Source: Clostridiales bacterium COT073_COT-073
GTDB lineage: Bacteria > Bacillota > Clostridia > Lachnospirales > Vallitaleaceae
DNA length: 40,120 bases
NCBI GenBank assembly: GCA_003858485.1
Contig: RQYD01000040.1
Coordinates: 1 to 40,120 of the forward strand
Direction: 5' to 3'
The position numbers were made by a program, and so were the translations under genes. Under the pieces are notes generated by a model that saw nothing but the letters and a program-made list of their open reading frames with translations, was not told the DNA's origin and did no database searches. How positions within the stretch are numbered: the first letter of the stretch is position 1; each line of letters begins with the position of its first letter. Shown here one piece after another: positions 25,338 to 33,248 of the stretch.

Positions 25338-26120
25338 TTATTTCAGACAACTCCCTATACTCTGTTTTGTGGCTTGAAATTCAGTCAAATTTTTCCGATA
25401 TTTCAATGGTACAAATTGTTTTTGCCTTTTTTGGCTGCTTCGTTCTTCAATCGCAATTGTGTCAAAATATCCCTGCCACAGTTTTTGTAAGCTCCGTTCT
25501 TTGTCCGAATGATGCTGTCTGATTTCTGAGTCTTTTATGGCAAAGGGGCGAATTTCCCATTCTCCCTGATAAGCAATTAAGGCTGTCTTGCGCCCGATAT
25601 CATGAATAACAATTTTTTCATGATAAAATCGGTCTGAAAAATGCTCCCCCATTAATTCCAGAATATCATTTTCCGGCTCAATTTTAGCATATAGATAGTT
25701 CTGCTGACCATATTTAATTTCCTCAAAACGAACAAATCCTAAAAACGAATGGCGCTCCCTACTGACCCGTTTAGCCAGATTAAACACCCGCATGACTGCC
25801 GGCTCTGACAGGGCCGTTTCCACCGCTGCTCCCATTTGGAAGGCTTTTTCCACAAAGCGCAACAACCATGTATCCTTATTGGGCTCCCTGGAATGAAAGG
25901 CATAATATACAATATTTACCACACTTAAGCCACATTTTTCGTATAAGGCTTTTTCCACTCGTCTGGCCTTACTGCCATCGGTTACAACCTGCTGATGTCT
26001 GTCTAAAAATATTCCCGGTGAATTTTCAGAGCAGAGCACTTCTGTTCCCCGCTTGTCATAATAATTAGCATATACCACTGATAAAAAGCCAAAATAAGTA
26101 CCATCATATAAATATATCAT
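25338..26120 (-). CDS. TIGR03915/DUF4130-family predicted DNA metabolism protein
   Basis: This 260-residue protein opens with IYLYDGTYFGFLSVVYANYY, typical of the DUF4130 (TIGR03915) family. Further family features are RVFNLAKRVSRERHSFLGFV, FSDRFYHEKIVIHDIGR and ERSLQKLWQGYFDTIAI near the C-terminus. Family members are nearly always encoded beside a TIGR03916 radical SAM protein, as here (15 bases apart), or are fused to UdgX-type uracil-DNA glycosylases in other bacteria. That pattern implies a role in DNA repair or base modification, although the chemistry is unknown. AGAGGAG lies before the ATG. The length is normal. Confidence 0.85.
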   Translation of the reverse strand: MIYLYDGTYFGFLSVVYANYYDKRGTEVLCSENSPGIFLDRHQQVVTDGSKARRVEKALYEKCGLSVVNIVYYAFHSREPNKDTWLLRFVEKAFQMGAAVETALSEPAVMRVFNLAKRVSRERHSFLGFVRFEEIKYGQQNYLYAKIEPENDILELMGEHFSDRFYHEKIVIHDIGRKTALIAYQGEWEIRPFAIKDSEIRQHHSDKERSLQKLWQGYFDTIAIEERSSQKRQKQFVPLKYRKNLTEFQATKQSIGSCLK

Positions 26121-26135
26121 CTTACTCCTCTTTTA

Positions 26136-27374
26136 TTATATTCCCAAGCTTAGCTGTTCATACGCCGGCGGCGGTGCAACCAAACTGCGCAGCCTCTCCG
26201 GCTCAGGAACCTGGCTGCCACCTAAATATTTGCCATTACAGGTAATAAAATATCTGGCTTTTTTTAGAGAAATTCCCAGCTTCGTTACATTATGCTCGGT
26301 AATCGCCGCATATTTTCTTTGCTTGGTAATTTTTCGGGCTGATAATGGCCCGATCCCCGGAATCCGCAGCAATTCCGAGTAACTTGCCCGATTGAGCTCG
26401 ACCGGGAAGAAATTCATATTCCTCAATGCCCACATCATTTTCGGGTCAATTTCCAAATCTAAATTGGCCGCTGTTTCCGGTAAAATCTCATCCACTCCAA
26501 AAGAATAATAGCGCAATAGCCAATCTGCCTGATAAATCCGGTGCTCCCTGACCATGGGCGGTGCAGTTTGCAGCGCCGGTAAATTTTCACCGGCATTGAT
26601 CGGTACATACGCCGAATAATATACCCGCTTCATATCATAGTTTTGATATAAAAAATCACTTCTGCCCAGGATTTGCCTATCCGTTTCGGTAGTTGCACCA
26701 ATAATCATTTGGGTCGATTGTCCGGCCGGTACAAAATCCGGTGTGTAGCGATATTTCGTTTTATCTTCTTTGATCTGCATTTTTTCTTCTTTGATTTGCT
26801 GCATTGGCAAAAATAATTTTTCCAACTTTTTTTGTGGTGCTAACAGGCGCAAGCCCTCCTCGGTCGCCAGCTCAATATTAACACTCATTCTGTCTGCCAG
26901 CAGCCCGGCTTCATGGATCAATTTTGCATCCGCTCCGGGAATAGCTTTCACATGAATATAACCGCCGAACCTCTCTCTGTGCCGCAGCAATGACAATACC
27001 TGAACGATCCTTTCCATAGTGGCATTGGCGTTTTTTTCAATGGCAGAACTTAAAAACAATCCCTCAATATAATTACGGCGATAAAATTCCATCGTTAATG
27101 TCACCACTTCTTCCGGTGTAAAACTGGCTCGGGCAATATCATTGGTCACTCGGTTCAAACAATAAGCACAGTCATAAATACAGTGATTGGTCATTAAAAT
27201 TTTCAGCAGCGAAATACAACGCCCGTCCGCTCCCCATGTATGGCAAATTCCGGCACAGGAAGTACTGCCCAGTCCTTTGACTCCCTTTTTATCACTACCG
27301 GAAGACGAACAGGACACATCGTATTTGGCTGCTGCCGCCAATATTGTTAGTTTTTGATAAATTTCTTGTTCCAT
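26136..27374 (-). CDS. TIGR03916-family radical SAM DNA-repair/modification protein
   Basis: This 412-residue protein carries the radical SAM cluster CIYDCAYC (Cys65, Cys69, Cys72). Four more Cys residues (22, 40, 44 and 53, including STSCAGICHTW) lie before it and may hold a second metal site. The barrel follows through ATTETDRQILGRSDFLYQNY. A helix-hairpin-helix DNA-binding motif, LLRIPGIGPLSARKITKQRK, lies near residue 350. This agrees with the TIGR03916 putative DNA-modification/repair family. It is transcribed first and followed by the DUF4130 gene. GAGGAA lies before the ATG. The substrate lesion is unknown; the HhH domain supports DNA as target. Confidence 0.88.
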   Translation of the reverse strand: MEQEIYQKLTILAAAAKYDVSCSSSGSDKKGVKGLGSTSCAGICHTWGADGRCISLLKILMTNHCIYDCAYCLNRVTNDIARASFTPEEVVTLTMEFYRRNYIEGLFLSSAIEKNANATMERIVQVLSLLRHRERFGGYIHVKAIPGADAKLIHEAGLLADRMSVNIELATEEGLRLLAPQKKLEKLFLPMQQIKEEKMQIKEDKTKYRYTPDFVPAGQSTQMIIGATTETDRQILGRSDFLYQNYDMKRVYYSAYVPINAGENLPALQTAPPMVREHRIYQADWLLRYYSFGVDEILPETAANLDLEIDPKMMWALRNMNFFPVELNRASYSELLRIPGIGPLSARKITKQRKYAAITEHNVTKLGISLKKARYFITCNGKYLGGSQVPEPERLRSLVAPPPAYEQLSLGI

Positions 27375-27479
27375 GGCATTCCTCTTTTCCTGTTGCTGCC
27401 TTTAGTATATCACCTCCCTATTTAAATGTCAAACATTTGTTCGCTTTTCTTTTCCTCAAACAAATTTTATAAAAAATCC

Positions 27480-27700
27480 CGAAAGCAAGGAGTAATCGCA
27501 AGCCAGGTCATATGCCCGCACAGAAATGCAAAGCATTTCCCTGGTCATGTGCTGTATCAGTCATCTTACGAAATAAATAATGAAATCAAGAGTAACCGTA
27601 AACCATCTTGCGTAGCATATGGCGAAAGCGAAAGTCTTACGAAACAAATAGCAAAAGGTGCAGGTCAGAGCAAAAAAAGCCGCTGGAAAAGTTGAGTCAT
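27480..27700. repeat. degraded repeat element, one inverted end recognisable
   Basis: The gap between the radical SAM gene and the YczE-like gene holds GC-richer sequence with CTTACGAAATAAATA, TAATCGCAAGCC and CTTGCGTAGC phrases like those in the 22.4 kb element. It ends GGAAAAGTTGAGT (27682-27694), one base off the element's right end. AAATGCAAAGCATTT (27516-27530) is a palindrome. The left end is not recognisable. It is probably an old, decayed copy. Confidence 0.5.
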
Positions 27701-27788
27701 TAATTTTTATATTTTATATGCTTTTTTCTTAGGACAATTTATGATATACTATGCCGGATATTTCATTTCATACTAAGCGAGGTACTTT

Positions 27789-28439
27789 ATGTTGAAAACT
27801 TTTTTTAATAGTCCCTATTTTCGTGGGAAAGAATTGGTGATCAGTTTATTTTTATATTTTGGCGGAATGTTCGCCATTGGCTTTGGCGCAGTTATGACTA
27901 TTAATTCACAAGCCGGGGCCGGTGGCTATGATGCACTGACTTTTGCTCTCAGTGACCATTGGAATATTCCGGTCTCTTATGCTATTTATTCTATTTCTTT
28001 CCTGGCTTTGATCACAGCTGCCATTCTCCGCCGCGGCTACCCCAATATAGCTGCATTTGTTACCTCATTTATCCTCGGTCAGATTTTTGATTTTTGGAAA
28101 TATTTGCTGACTGATGTTAAAGGCACTTCCTTCTTAAGTTCCCTGACATTTTTATTAATTGGCATCTGTTTTATTAGTTTGGGAGTAGGCGCTTATATCT
28201 TGTCAAAATTGCCTACCAATCCAATTGATGATTTTGTTTTGGCTTTAACCGAACGTGGTTTGTCGCTGCGTGTAGCCAAACTCAGCTTTGATATTCCCTG
28301 CTTTGTACTGGCCATTTTTTTAGGCGGCCAAATCGGCTGGGGCAGCGTCGTGATCACTCTTAGCCTGGGTCCGATCATTCAATTTTGGAATACCTTTTTA
28401 GGTTCTTTACTAATGAAATATTCCTTAACCAGAAGTTAA
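27789..28439 (+). CDS. YczE/YitT-like integral membrane protein
   Basis: This 216-residue protein has about five or six hydrophobic segments. The N-terminal half contains ISLFLYFGGMFAIGFGAVMT and the loop INSQAGAGGYDALTFALSDH, the conserved pattern of the YczE (DUF6198) membrane family. The C-terminal half contains LPTNPIDDFVLALTERG and GGQIGWGSVVITLSLGPIIQ. These proteins have no agreed function; some are linked to drug resistance or antibiotic production. GAGGT lies 5 bases before the ATG, and a TATACT -10-like box is at about 27745. It is the only plus-strand gene in this half of the window. Confidence 0.82.
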   Translation: MLKTFFNSPYFRGKELVISLFLYFGGMFAIGFGAVMTINSQAGAGGYDALTFALSDHWNIPVSYAIYSISFLALITAAILRRGYPNIAAFVTSFILGQIFDFWKYLLTDVKGTSFLSSLTFLLIGICFISLGVGAYILSKLPTNPIDDFVLALTERGLSLRVAKLSFDIPCFVLAIFLGGQIGWGSVVITLSLGPIIQFWNTFLGSLLMKYSLTRS

Positions 28440-28602
28440 TTATCCGTTGGCTTTGGCTGCTTTATCAAATCCCCGGATTTTCACTTGGTAAAACAAAAAG
28501 TAAAATTCTTGCAGAGTATAATCCCAAAACTAATTTTAGATTGTCAATCAGCAAGAAACGAAATCGGAGGAAAAACCAGAAAAAATTAAATCACCAAATA
28601 AA

Positions 28603-28694
28603 AAATCCCCAGGGAATCCACCTTTAAAGTTGACCCGCTCTTTTAAAAAAACAGCTCGATCAACTCTTTATTGGCAATAATCCCCTGGGGATTT
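28603..28694. terminator. long bidirectional hairpin between convergent genes
   Basis: Arms AAATCCCCAGGG (28603-28614) and CCCTGGGGATTT (28683-28694) pair perfectly. The interior can pair again through GTTGA/TCAAC (about 28629 and 28660). The structure separates the convergent YczE-like and papain-like genes and would end both transcripts. The 68-base interior is longer than a usual terminator loop. Confidence 0.6.
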
Positions 28695-28717
28695 CAGCTT
28701 AAAAGAATCATCCTATT

Positions 28718-29377
28718 TTATTTAAAATAAAGTAGCCCCCGATAGAGGGATTTCATATTAACCCACTTATTTAAGTGATAGGTCCTTTGCTCTCCCCAGT
28801 TGGAAGTAGTAATAAAATATTCTCCCCCTTTCTGAGAAAGAGCAGTCACCGTCACCCAATGATACTTCAAGTCACACAAGTCTGCCTCTGGCACATTCCA
28901 GGTTAAAAGCAGCACCGGCCTATTCTGGCCAAGCCCTTCGATAATAAATTCAGTAATTTCTTCGATCTTTTGTTTTCTCCAGGAAAGTTTATAATACTTG
29001 GGCGTTAACTCTATGCCACGACTGCCGGCAAATTTTTGAAAACGCCTGGCTAAACTTCTTAGACTGGGAATTCCCCAAATTCCAGGGGGAATATACTGAT
29101 AAATTTGCTTCATCAGCTCTGTAAATTCTCTCCGCTTAAAAGGAATTTGCCGCACCAGCGCTGCTTTTTCATGATCATGTTTGGCCAGATAAACTGTAAC
29201 ATTTGCTGCCGCTGTCACGCCACAAGCCCGATTGGCATAAAACCTGGAAATGCTTTTTCCGGCTGTCTGCTCTGTATGCAGCCAGTCCTGATACCCGCCA
29301 TAATCACCTTCGATCGCCACAAATTCTCCCATCTGCCAGTCGGTCAGGGCTACAATTGGTTTAATTGGATACAACAT
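28718..29377 (-). CDS. papain-fold (C39-like) cysteine peptidase-like protein
   Basis: This 219-residue protein shows the order of a papain-like catalytic triad: Cys52 in ANRACGVTAAAN, His173 in LKYHWVTVTAL, and Asn193 in TTSNWGEQRTYHL. The segment before His (GQNRPVLLLTWN) fits the buried strand of C39-type peptidases and related transferases. No signal peptide is seen, so it may be cytoplasmic. The gene stands alone, after ileS in the opposite sense of transcription order. The start has only a distant GAGG. The biological substrate is unknown. Being a true peptidase rather than a transferase is an inference. Confidence 0.65.
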   Translation of the reverse strand: MLYPIKPIVALTDWQMGEFVAIEGDYGGYQDWLHTEQTAGKSISRFYANRACGVTAAANVTVYLAKHDHEKAALVRQIPFKRREFTELMKQIYQYIPPGIWGIPSLRSLARRFQKFAGSRGIELTPKYYKLSWRKQKIEEITEFIIEGLGQNRPVLLLTWNVPEADLCDLKYHWVTVTALSQKGGEYFITTSNWGEQRTYHLNKWVNMKSLYRGLLYFK

Positions 29378-29445
29378 ATTTTATCAACGCCTCTTCTATT
29401 GTAGGTTTGTTTCCTGGATACTGAAAGATAAAGAAATCAAGCCTT

Positions 29446-29495
29446 AAAAGCGCAGCATAATGCAACTAAATTTCCGTTGCAAAAGCTACGCTTTT
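29446..29495 (-). terminator. terminator after ileS
   Basis: Outer arms AAAAGCG (29446-29452) and CGCTTTT (29489-29495) enclose an inner hairpin, GCAAC/GTTGC (29462-29466 and 29476-29480). It lies 16 bases after the ileS stop, and T residues end the minus-strand stem. Confidence 0.6.
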
Positions 29496-29510
29496 CTCTT
29501 ATTTTAGTCC

Positions 29511-32500
29511 CTATTTTCTTTCGACTGCAAAGGTCACATTTTGTCCATTGATATCCCATTGCTTGCTATAGGCAGCCGCTGAACCGGCACCGGCAAAAAG
29601 CTCATCAGTCAGGGTTTCTTCTTTAATGGTATCAGCATATTTTTCAATGATAGCTGCTAATTTCGGATTATCGCCATAGGCAAAAGAAATATGGTCAGTC
29701 ACTTCAAAATCGGCTTCTTTGCGCATCGTTTGGACCTTACTGATCACCTCACGCACATAGCCTTCCTCGATCAGTTCCGGTGTCAGAGTGGTGTCGATCA
29801 CCACTGTCACCTCTTGATTACCGGCGGATTCATAGCCTTCCTGCTTGACCGACTCAATCAGCAGATCCTCCTCTGCCAATTTTACTTCCTCACCATTAAA
29901 CTCAAAGCGAATAAAGCCATTGGCTTTTAGTTCATCCATAGCGGCATTGCCATCCACTTCTTTTAATGCTTTTTGAATTTGCCCCAGTAATTTTCCATAT
30001 TTTGGTCCAACCGTCCGCAGTTGCGGTTTAAACTGATAGGTAGTAAAGTCACGCACTTCAGCGGTAACGATCACTTCTTTGACATTTAATTCTTCTTTGA
30101 TAATATCCAAAAATTCCGGCGTTAATTCCTTGGTCAATTTCAAATACATCTTGGCCAGTGGCTGACGATTTTTGATATTGGCGGTATTGCGGCAGGCTCT
30201 GCCTAGTACCACGGCATTCAAGACCACTTCCATTTGCGCTTCCACATCCGGATGCAAAAGGCTCTTGTCAGCAACCGGAAATTCACATAAATGAACGCTT
30301 TCCGGGGCATTTTGATCAAGACCGGCCACTAAATTCTGATAAATATCTTCAGCAATAAATGGTACAAATGGTGCTGAAACCTTCACTAAAGTCACCAAAG
30401 TAGTATACAGTGTCATATAGGCATCAATCTTGTCTTTGGGCATATCCTTTTGCCAGAAACGCTCCCGGCTGCGACGGACATACCAGTTGCTTAATTCATC
30501 GACAAAATCGGTCATGGCCCGGGTACACTCAGTAATCCTATATTCAGCCATATTGCGGTCAACATAATCAACTAAAGTGTTAAGCTTAGATAAGAGCCAT
30601 TCATCCATTCGGCATAAATTCTTTTTATCCCAGTTTGGATAATTGATTGGGTTAAATTGATCAATTTCCGCATAAAGAACATAAAAGGCATAGGTATTCC
30701 AAAGGGTACCCATGAATTTTCTCTGCCCTTCCATCACTGTTTCACCGCTGAATTTATTGGGCAGCCAAGGCATGCTGTTATTATAGAAATACCAGCGGAT
30801 AGCATCGGCTCCATAAGTAGCCAGGGCTTCAAATGGATCAACTGCATTGCCCTTGGATTTGGACATTTTCTGTCCATTTTCATCCTGCACATGGCCCAGC
30901 ACAATTACATTTTTATAGGGTGCTTTATTAAAGACCAAAGTCGAAATTGCCAGCAAAGAGTAAAACCAGCCACGAGTTTGATCAACTGCTTCACTGATAA
31001 AGTCGGCCGGAAAATTTTTCTCAAAAATATCCTGATTTTCAAACGGATAATGCCACTGCGCAAACGGCATTGCCCCTGAATCATACCAGCAGTCGATCAC
31101 CGGCAAGACCCGGGTCATATCTTTACCACATTTTTCACAGGTAATATGCACCTCATCAATAAATGGACGGTGCAGTTCAATTTCCTCCGGGCAGTCCTTA
31201 CTCATACTCTTTAATTCGGCAATACTGCCAACTGCATGGCGGTGGCCACATTCACATTCCCAAATCGGCAACGGCGTTCCCCAAAAGCGGTCACGGCTTA
31301 ATCCCCAATCGACCGCATTTTCCAGCCAATCACCAAAACGACGTTTGCCAATGGTTTCCGGAATCCAGTTAATGGTATTATTGTTGCGGATCAAGTCCTC
31401 TCTGACCTTGGTCATCTCAATAAACCAACTGTCTTTGGCGTAATATAAGAGCGGTGTATCACAACGCCAGCAATGCGGATAACTATGAGTATGCTCCATT
31501 GCCCGGTAGAGTTTGCCCTCATCATCCAACTGCTGAATAATAGCCGGATCGGCATTTTTTACAAATATGCCCGCCCAGGGAGTACCGGCCGGAAATTCTC
31601 CCTTTTCTGTCACTAATTGCACAAAAGGCAGACCATAAGCCCGGCCAACTTTGGAGTCATCTTCACCAAAAGCCGGTGCAATATGAACAATACCGGTACC
31701 ATCGGTCAAAGTAACATAATCGGCACAGGTCGCATAAAATGCCTTTTCTTTCACTCCAGCATATGGGAAAAGCGGCTCATACTCAGTATACTCCAAATCC
31801 TTACCGGTATAAGTTTCAACCACTTGTGCATCTTCTCCCAAAACTGCACCCAGCAAAGCCTCTGCTAAAATATAAAACTTACCATCTTGTTTGGCTTTAA
31901 CATAGGTTTCTTTTGGATTTAATGCCAATGCCACATTGCTTGGTAATGTCCAAGGAGTAGTCGTCCATGCCAGGAAATAGGTATTTTCTTCATTTTTCAA
32001 GCGAAACCGAACAATAATCGTTTTTTCGGTCACATCTTTATATCCCTGAGCTACTTCATGCGAGGACAAGGCAGTTTCACAACGGGGACAATAAGGTACA
32101 ATCTTATGCCCTTTATATAAAAGCCCCTTATCCCAAATTTGTTTTAATGACCACCACACCGATTCAATATATTCATTATGATAGGTCACATATGGGTCAT
32201 CCATATCCGCCCAAAAACCGACGGTTTGACTGAAATCTTCCCACATGCCCTTATATTTCCAAACACTTTCCTTACATTTTTGAATAAATGGCTCCAGACC
32301 ATAATCGACAATCTGCTCTTTCCCTTCGATCCCCAGCTCGCGTTCAACTTCCAGCTCAACCGGCAGCCCATGAGTATCCCAACCAGCTTTGCGCAAAATA
32401 TGATTGCCTTTCATGGTGTGGTATCTTGGGATCAAATCCTTGATTACCCGGGTCAGTACATGGCCGATATGCGGCTTGCCGTTGGCTGTCGGCGGTCCGT

Positions 32501-32636
32501 CATAAAAGGTATAATTACGGCCGCAAGCCTCTTTTTGCTCAATGCTTTTTTCAAAAATCTTTTTTTCTTTCCAAAAATCCAAAACTGCCTTTTCTCTGTC
32601 CACAAAATTCAGTTTGGTTGAAACTTTTTGATACAT
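29511..32636 (-). CDS. ileS: isoleucyl-tRNA synthetase, type 2 (eukaryote-like) form
   Basis: This 1041-residue class I synthetase charges tRNA-Ile. HIGH is at 56-59 (GKPHIGHV), and KMSKS is seen in GQKMSKSKGNAVDP. The editing domain lies in between (AWTTTPWTLPSNVALAL, DGTGIVHIAPAFGEDD). The opening LDFWKEKKIFEKSIEQ, the GWDTHGLPVELEVE segment, the total length and the absence of a C-terminal zinc finger point to the type 2 group rather than the common ~930-residue type 1. In other bacteria type 2 enzymes are associated with resistance to mupirocin. GGGAGG lies 5 bases before the ATG. Expression is controlled by the T-box leader upstream. Confidence 0.95.
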   Translation of the reverse strand: MYQKVSTKLNFVDREKAVLDFWKEKKIFEKSIEQKEACGRNYTFYDGPPTANGKPHIGHVLTRVIKDLIPRYHTMKGNHILRKAGWDTHGLPVELEVERELGIEGKEQIVDYGLEPFIQKCKESVWKYKGMWEDFSQTVGFWADMDDPYVTYHNEYIESVWWSLKQIWDKGLLYKGHKIVPYCPRCETALSSHEVAQGYKDVTEKTIIVRFRLKNEENTYFLAWTTTPWTLPSNVALALNPKETYVKAKQDGKFYILAEALLGAVLGEDAQVVETYTGKDLEYTEYEPLFPYAGVKEKAFYATCADYVTLTDGTGIVHIAPAFGEDDSKVGRAYGLPFVQLVTEKGEFPAGTPWAGIFVKNADPAIIQQLDDEGKLYRAMEHTHSYPHCWRCDTPLLYYAKDSWFIEMTKVREDLIRNNNTINWIPETIGKRRFGDWLENAVDWGLSRDRFWGTPLPIWECECGHRHAVGSIAELKSMSKDCPEEIELHRPFIDEVHITCEKCGKDMTRVLPVIDCWYDSGAMPFAQWHYPFENQDIFEKNFPADFISEAVDQTRGWFYSLLAISTLVFNKAPYKNVIVLGHVQDENGQKMSKSKGNAVDPFEALATYGADAIRWYFYNNSMPWLPNKFSGETVMEGQRKFMGTLWNTYAFYVLYAEIDQFNPINYPNWDKKNLCRMDEWLLSKLNTLVDYVDRNMAEYRITECTRAMTDFVDELSNWYVRRSRERFWQKDMPKDKIDAYMTLYTTLVTLVKVSAPFVPFIAEDIYQNLVAGLDQNAPESVHLCEFPVADKSLLHPDVEAQMEVVLNAVVLGRACRNTANIKNRQPLAKMYLKLTKELTPEFLDIIKEELNVKEVIVTAEVRDFTTYQFKPQLRTVGPKYGKLLGQIQKALKEVDGNAAMDELKANGFIRFEFNGEEVKLAEEDLLIESVKQEGYESAGNQEVTVVIDTTLTPELIEEGYVREVISKVQTMRKEADFEVTDHISFAYGDNPKLAAIIEKYADTIKEETLTDELFAGAGSAAAYSKQWDINGQNVTFAVERK

Positions 32637-32814
32637 AGTATCCTCCCAAAGTAATTAAATATTGTCAGTTACTCAAATTTCCAGGTTTTAAGCGATATTT
32701 TCGCAGTTGAAATCCTTTATCCAGGGAACAACCGTTTCCTTCCGGCACCCCAATTTCACTGCAAAGTCCTTGAACCGGTTCATCAAGTTTTCCCAGCTCT
32801 GCATTTTTTACAAT

Positions 32815-32953
32815 ATAAAAAAGCCCCTTTCATCTATCATGAAAAGGACGATTGCTCGTGGTACCACCTTTTTTCCCGATTGCTCGGCTCTTACCCTGTC
32901 AATTGAACATGGCTTCCTCGGCTACTCCTTCTTTATCACAGGATTTTTCATTT
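32815..32953 (-). promoter_or_regulatory. T-box riboswitch leader of ileS
   Basis: The conserved T-box AAAAAAGGTGGTACCACG (about 32857-32876) is followed by a terminator, CCTTTTCAT/ATGAAAGGGG plus T6 (32817-32847). The sequence CGAGCAATCG occurs on either side of the T-box, fitting the switch between antiterminator and terminator. Stem I is closed by CCTGT/ACAGG. AUU at 32903-32901, just before its 3' arm, is a plausible isoleucine specifier. The leader is short (about 140 nt). Uncharged tRNA-Ile would pair with the T-box and turn ileS on. From the terminator to ileS there are about 180 non-coding bases. Confidence 0.85.
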
Positions 32954-32959
32954 AAAGAC

Positions 32960-32988
32960 ATTCTAATATAAAACCAACAAAAAGTCAA
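32960..32988 (-). promoter_or_regulatory. sigma-A promoter of ileS
   Basis: On the minus strand TTGACT (32988-32983) and TAGAAT (32965-32960) are 17 bases apart, placing the start near 32953 at the head of the T-box leader. The -35 box directly touches the first 70-bp repeat. Confidence 0.7.
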
Positions 32989-33151
32989 GGGTAAAGCAAC
33001 AAAGGAGTTACAGAGTCTGCATCAGGCGAATGCTGTGTCAGTTGCATTCGCAGGATGCCAGAGTCTGTACGAACGACTTGCGGGTAAAGCAACAAAGGAG
33101 TTACAGAGTCTGCATCAGGCGAATGCTGCGTCAGTTGCATTCGCAGGATGC
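32989..33151. repeat. two 70-bp direct repeats with internal hairpin
   Basis: Copies at 32989-33058 and 33082-33151 differ at a single base and are 93 bases apart. Each holds an imperfect dyad, GCATCAGGCGAATGC with GCATTCGCAGGATGC, able to form a stem of about 13 pairs. They lie between the ileS promoter and the first adhesin terminator and are not coding. Confidence 0.8.
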
Positions 33152-33159
33152 TACTAAAT

Positions 33160-33205
33160 AAAACTGACCACCCTGTTAGATTACTCTTACAGAGCGGTCA
33201 GTTTT
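33160..33205. terminator. terminator of the first Cna-B adhesin gene
   Basis: AAAACTGACC (33160-33169) pairs with GGTCAGTTTT (33196-33205), with CTGT/ACAG inside. It lies 44 bases after the adhesin stop codon and is A/T-flanked on both sides. Confidence 0.65.
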
Positions 33206-33248
33206 GTTTTAAATTTTATGGTTAACTATTAATTTTTTTTATCCATTT

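Noticed and set aside
30657-31079. 140-codon plus-strand frame inside ileS
   Set aside because: It lies wholly inside a clearly coding synthetase gene on the other strand and lacks a ribosome binding site or family motif.
32680-32810. Open frames in the ileS 5' untranslated region after the T-box terminator
   Set aside because: One gives a 38-residue peptide and another lacks a start. Neither has a ribosome binding site, and both lie in the leader of ileS.
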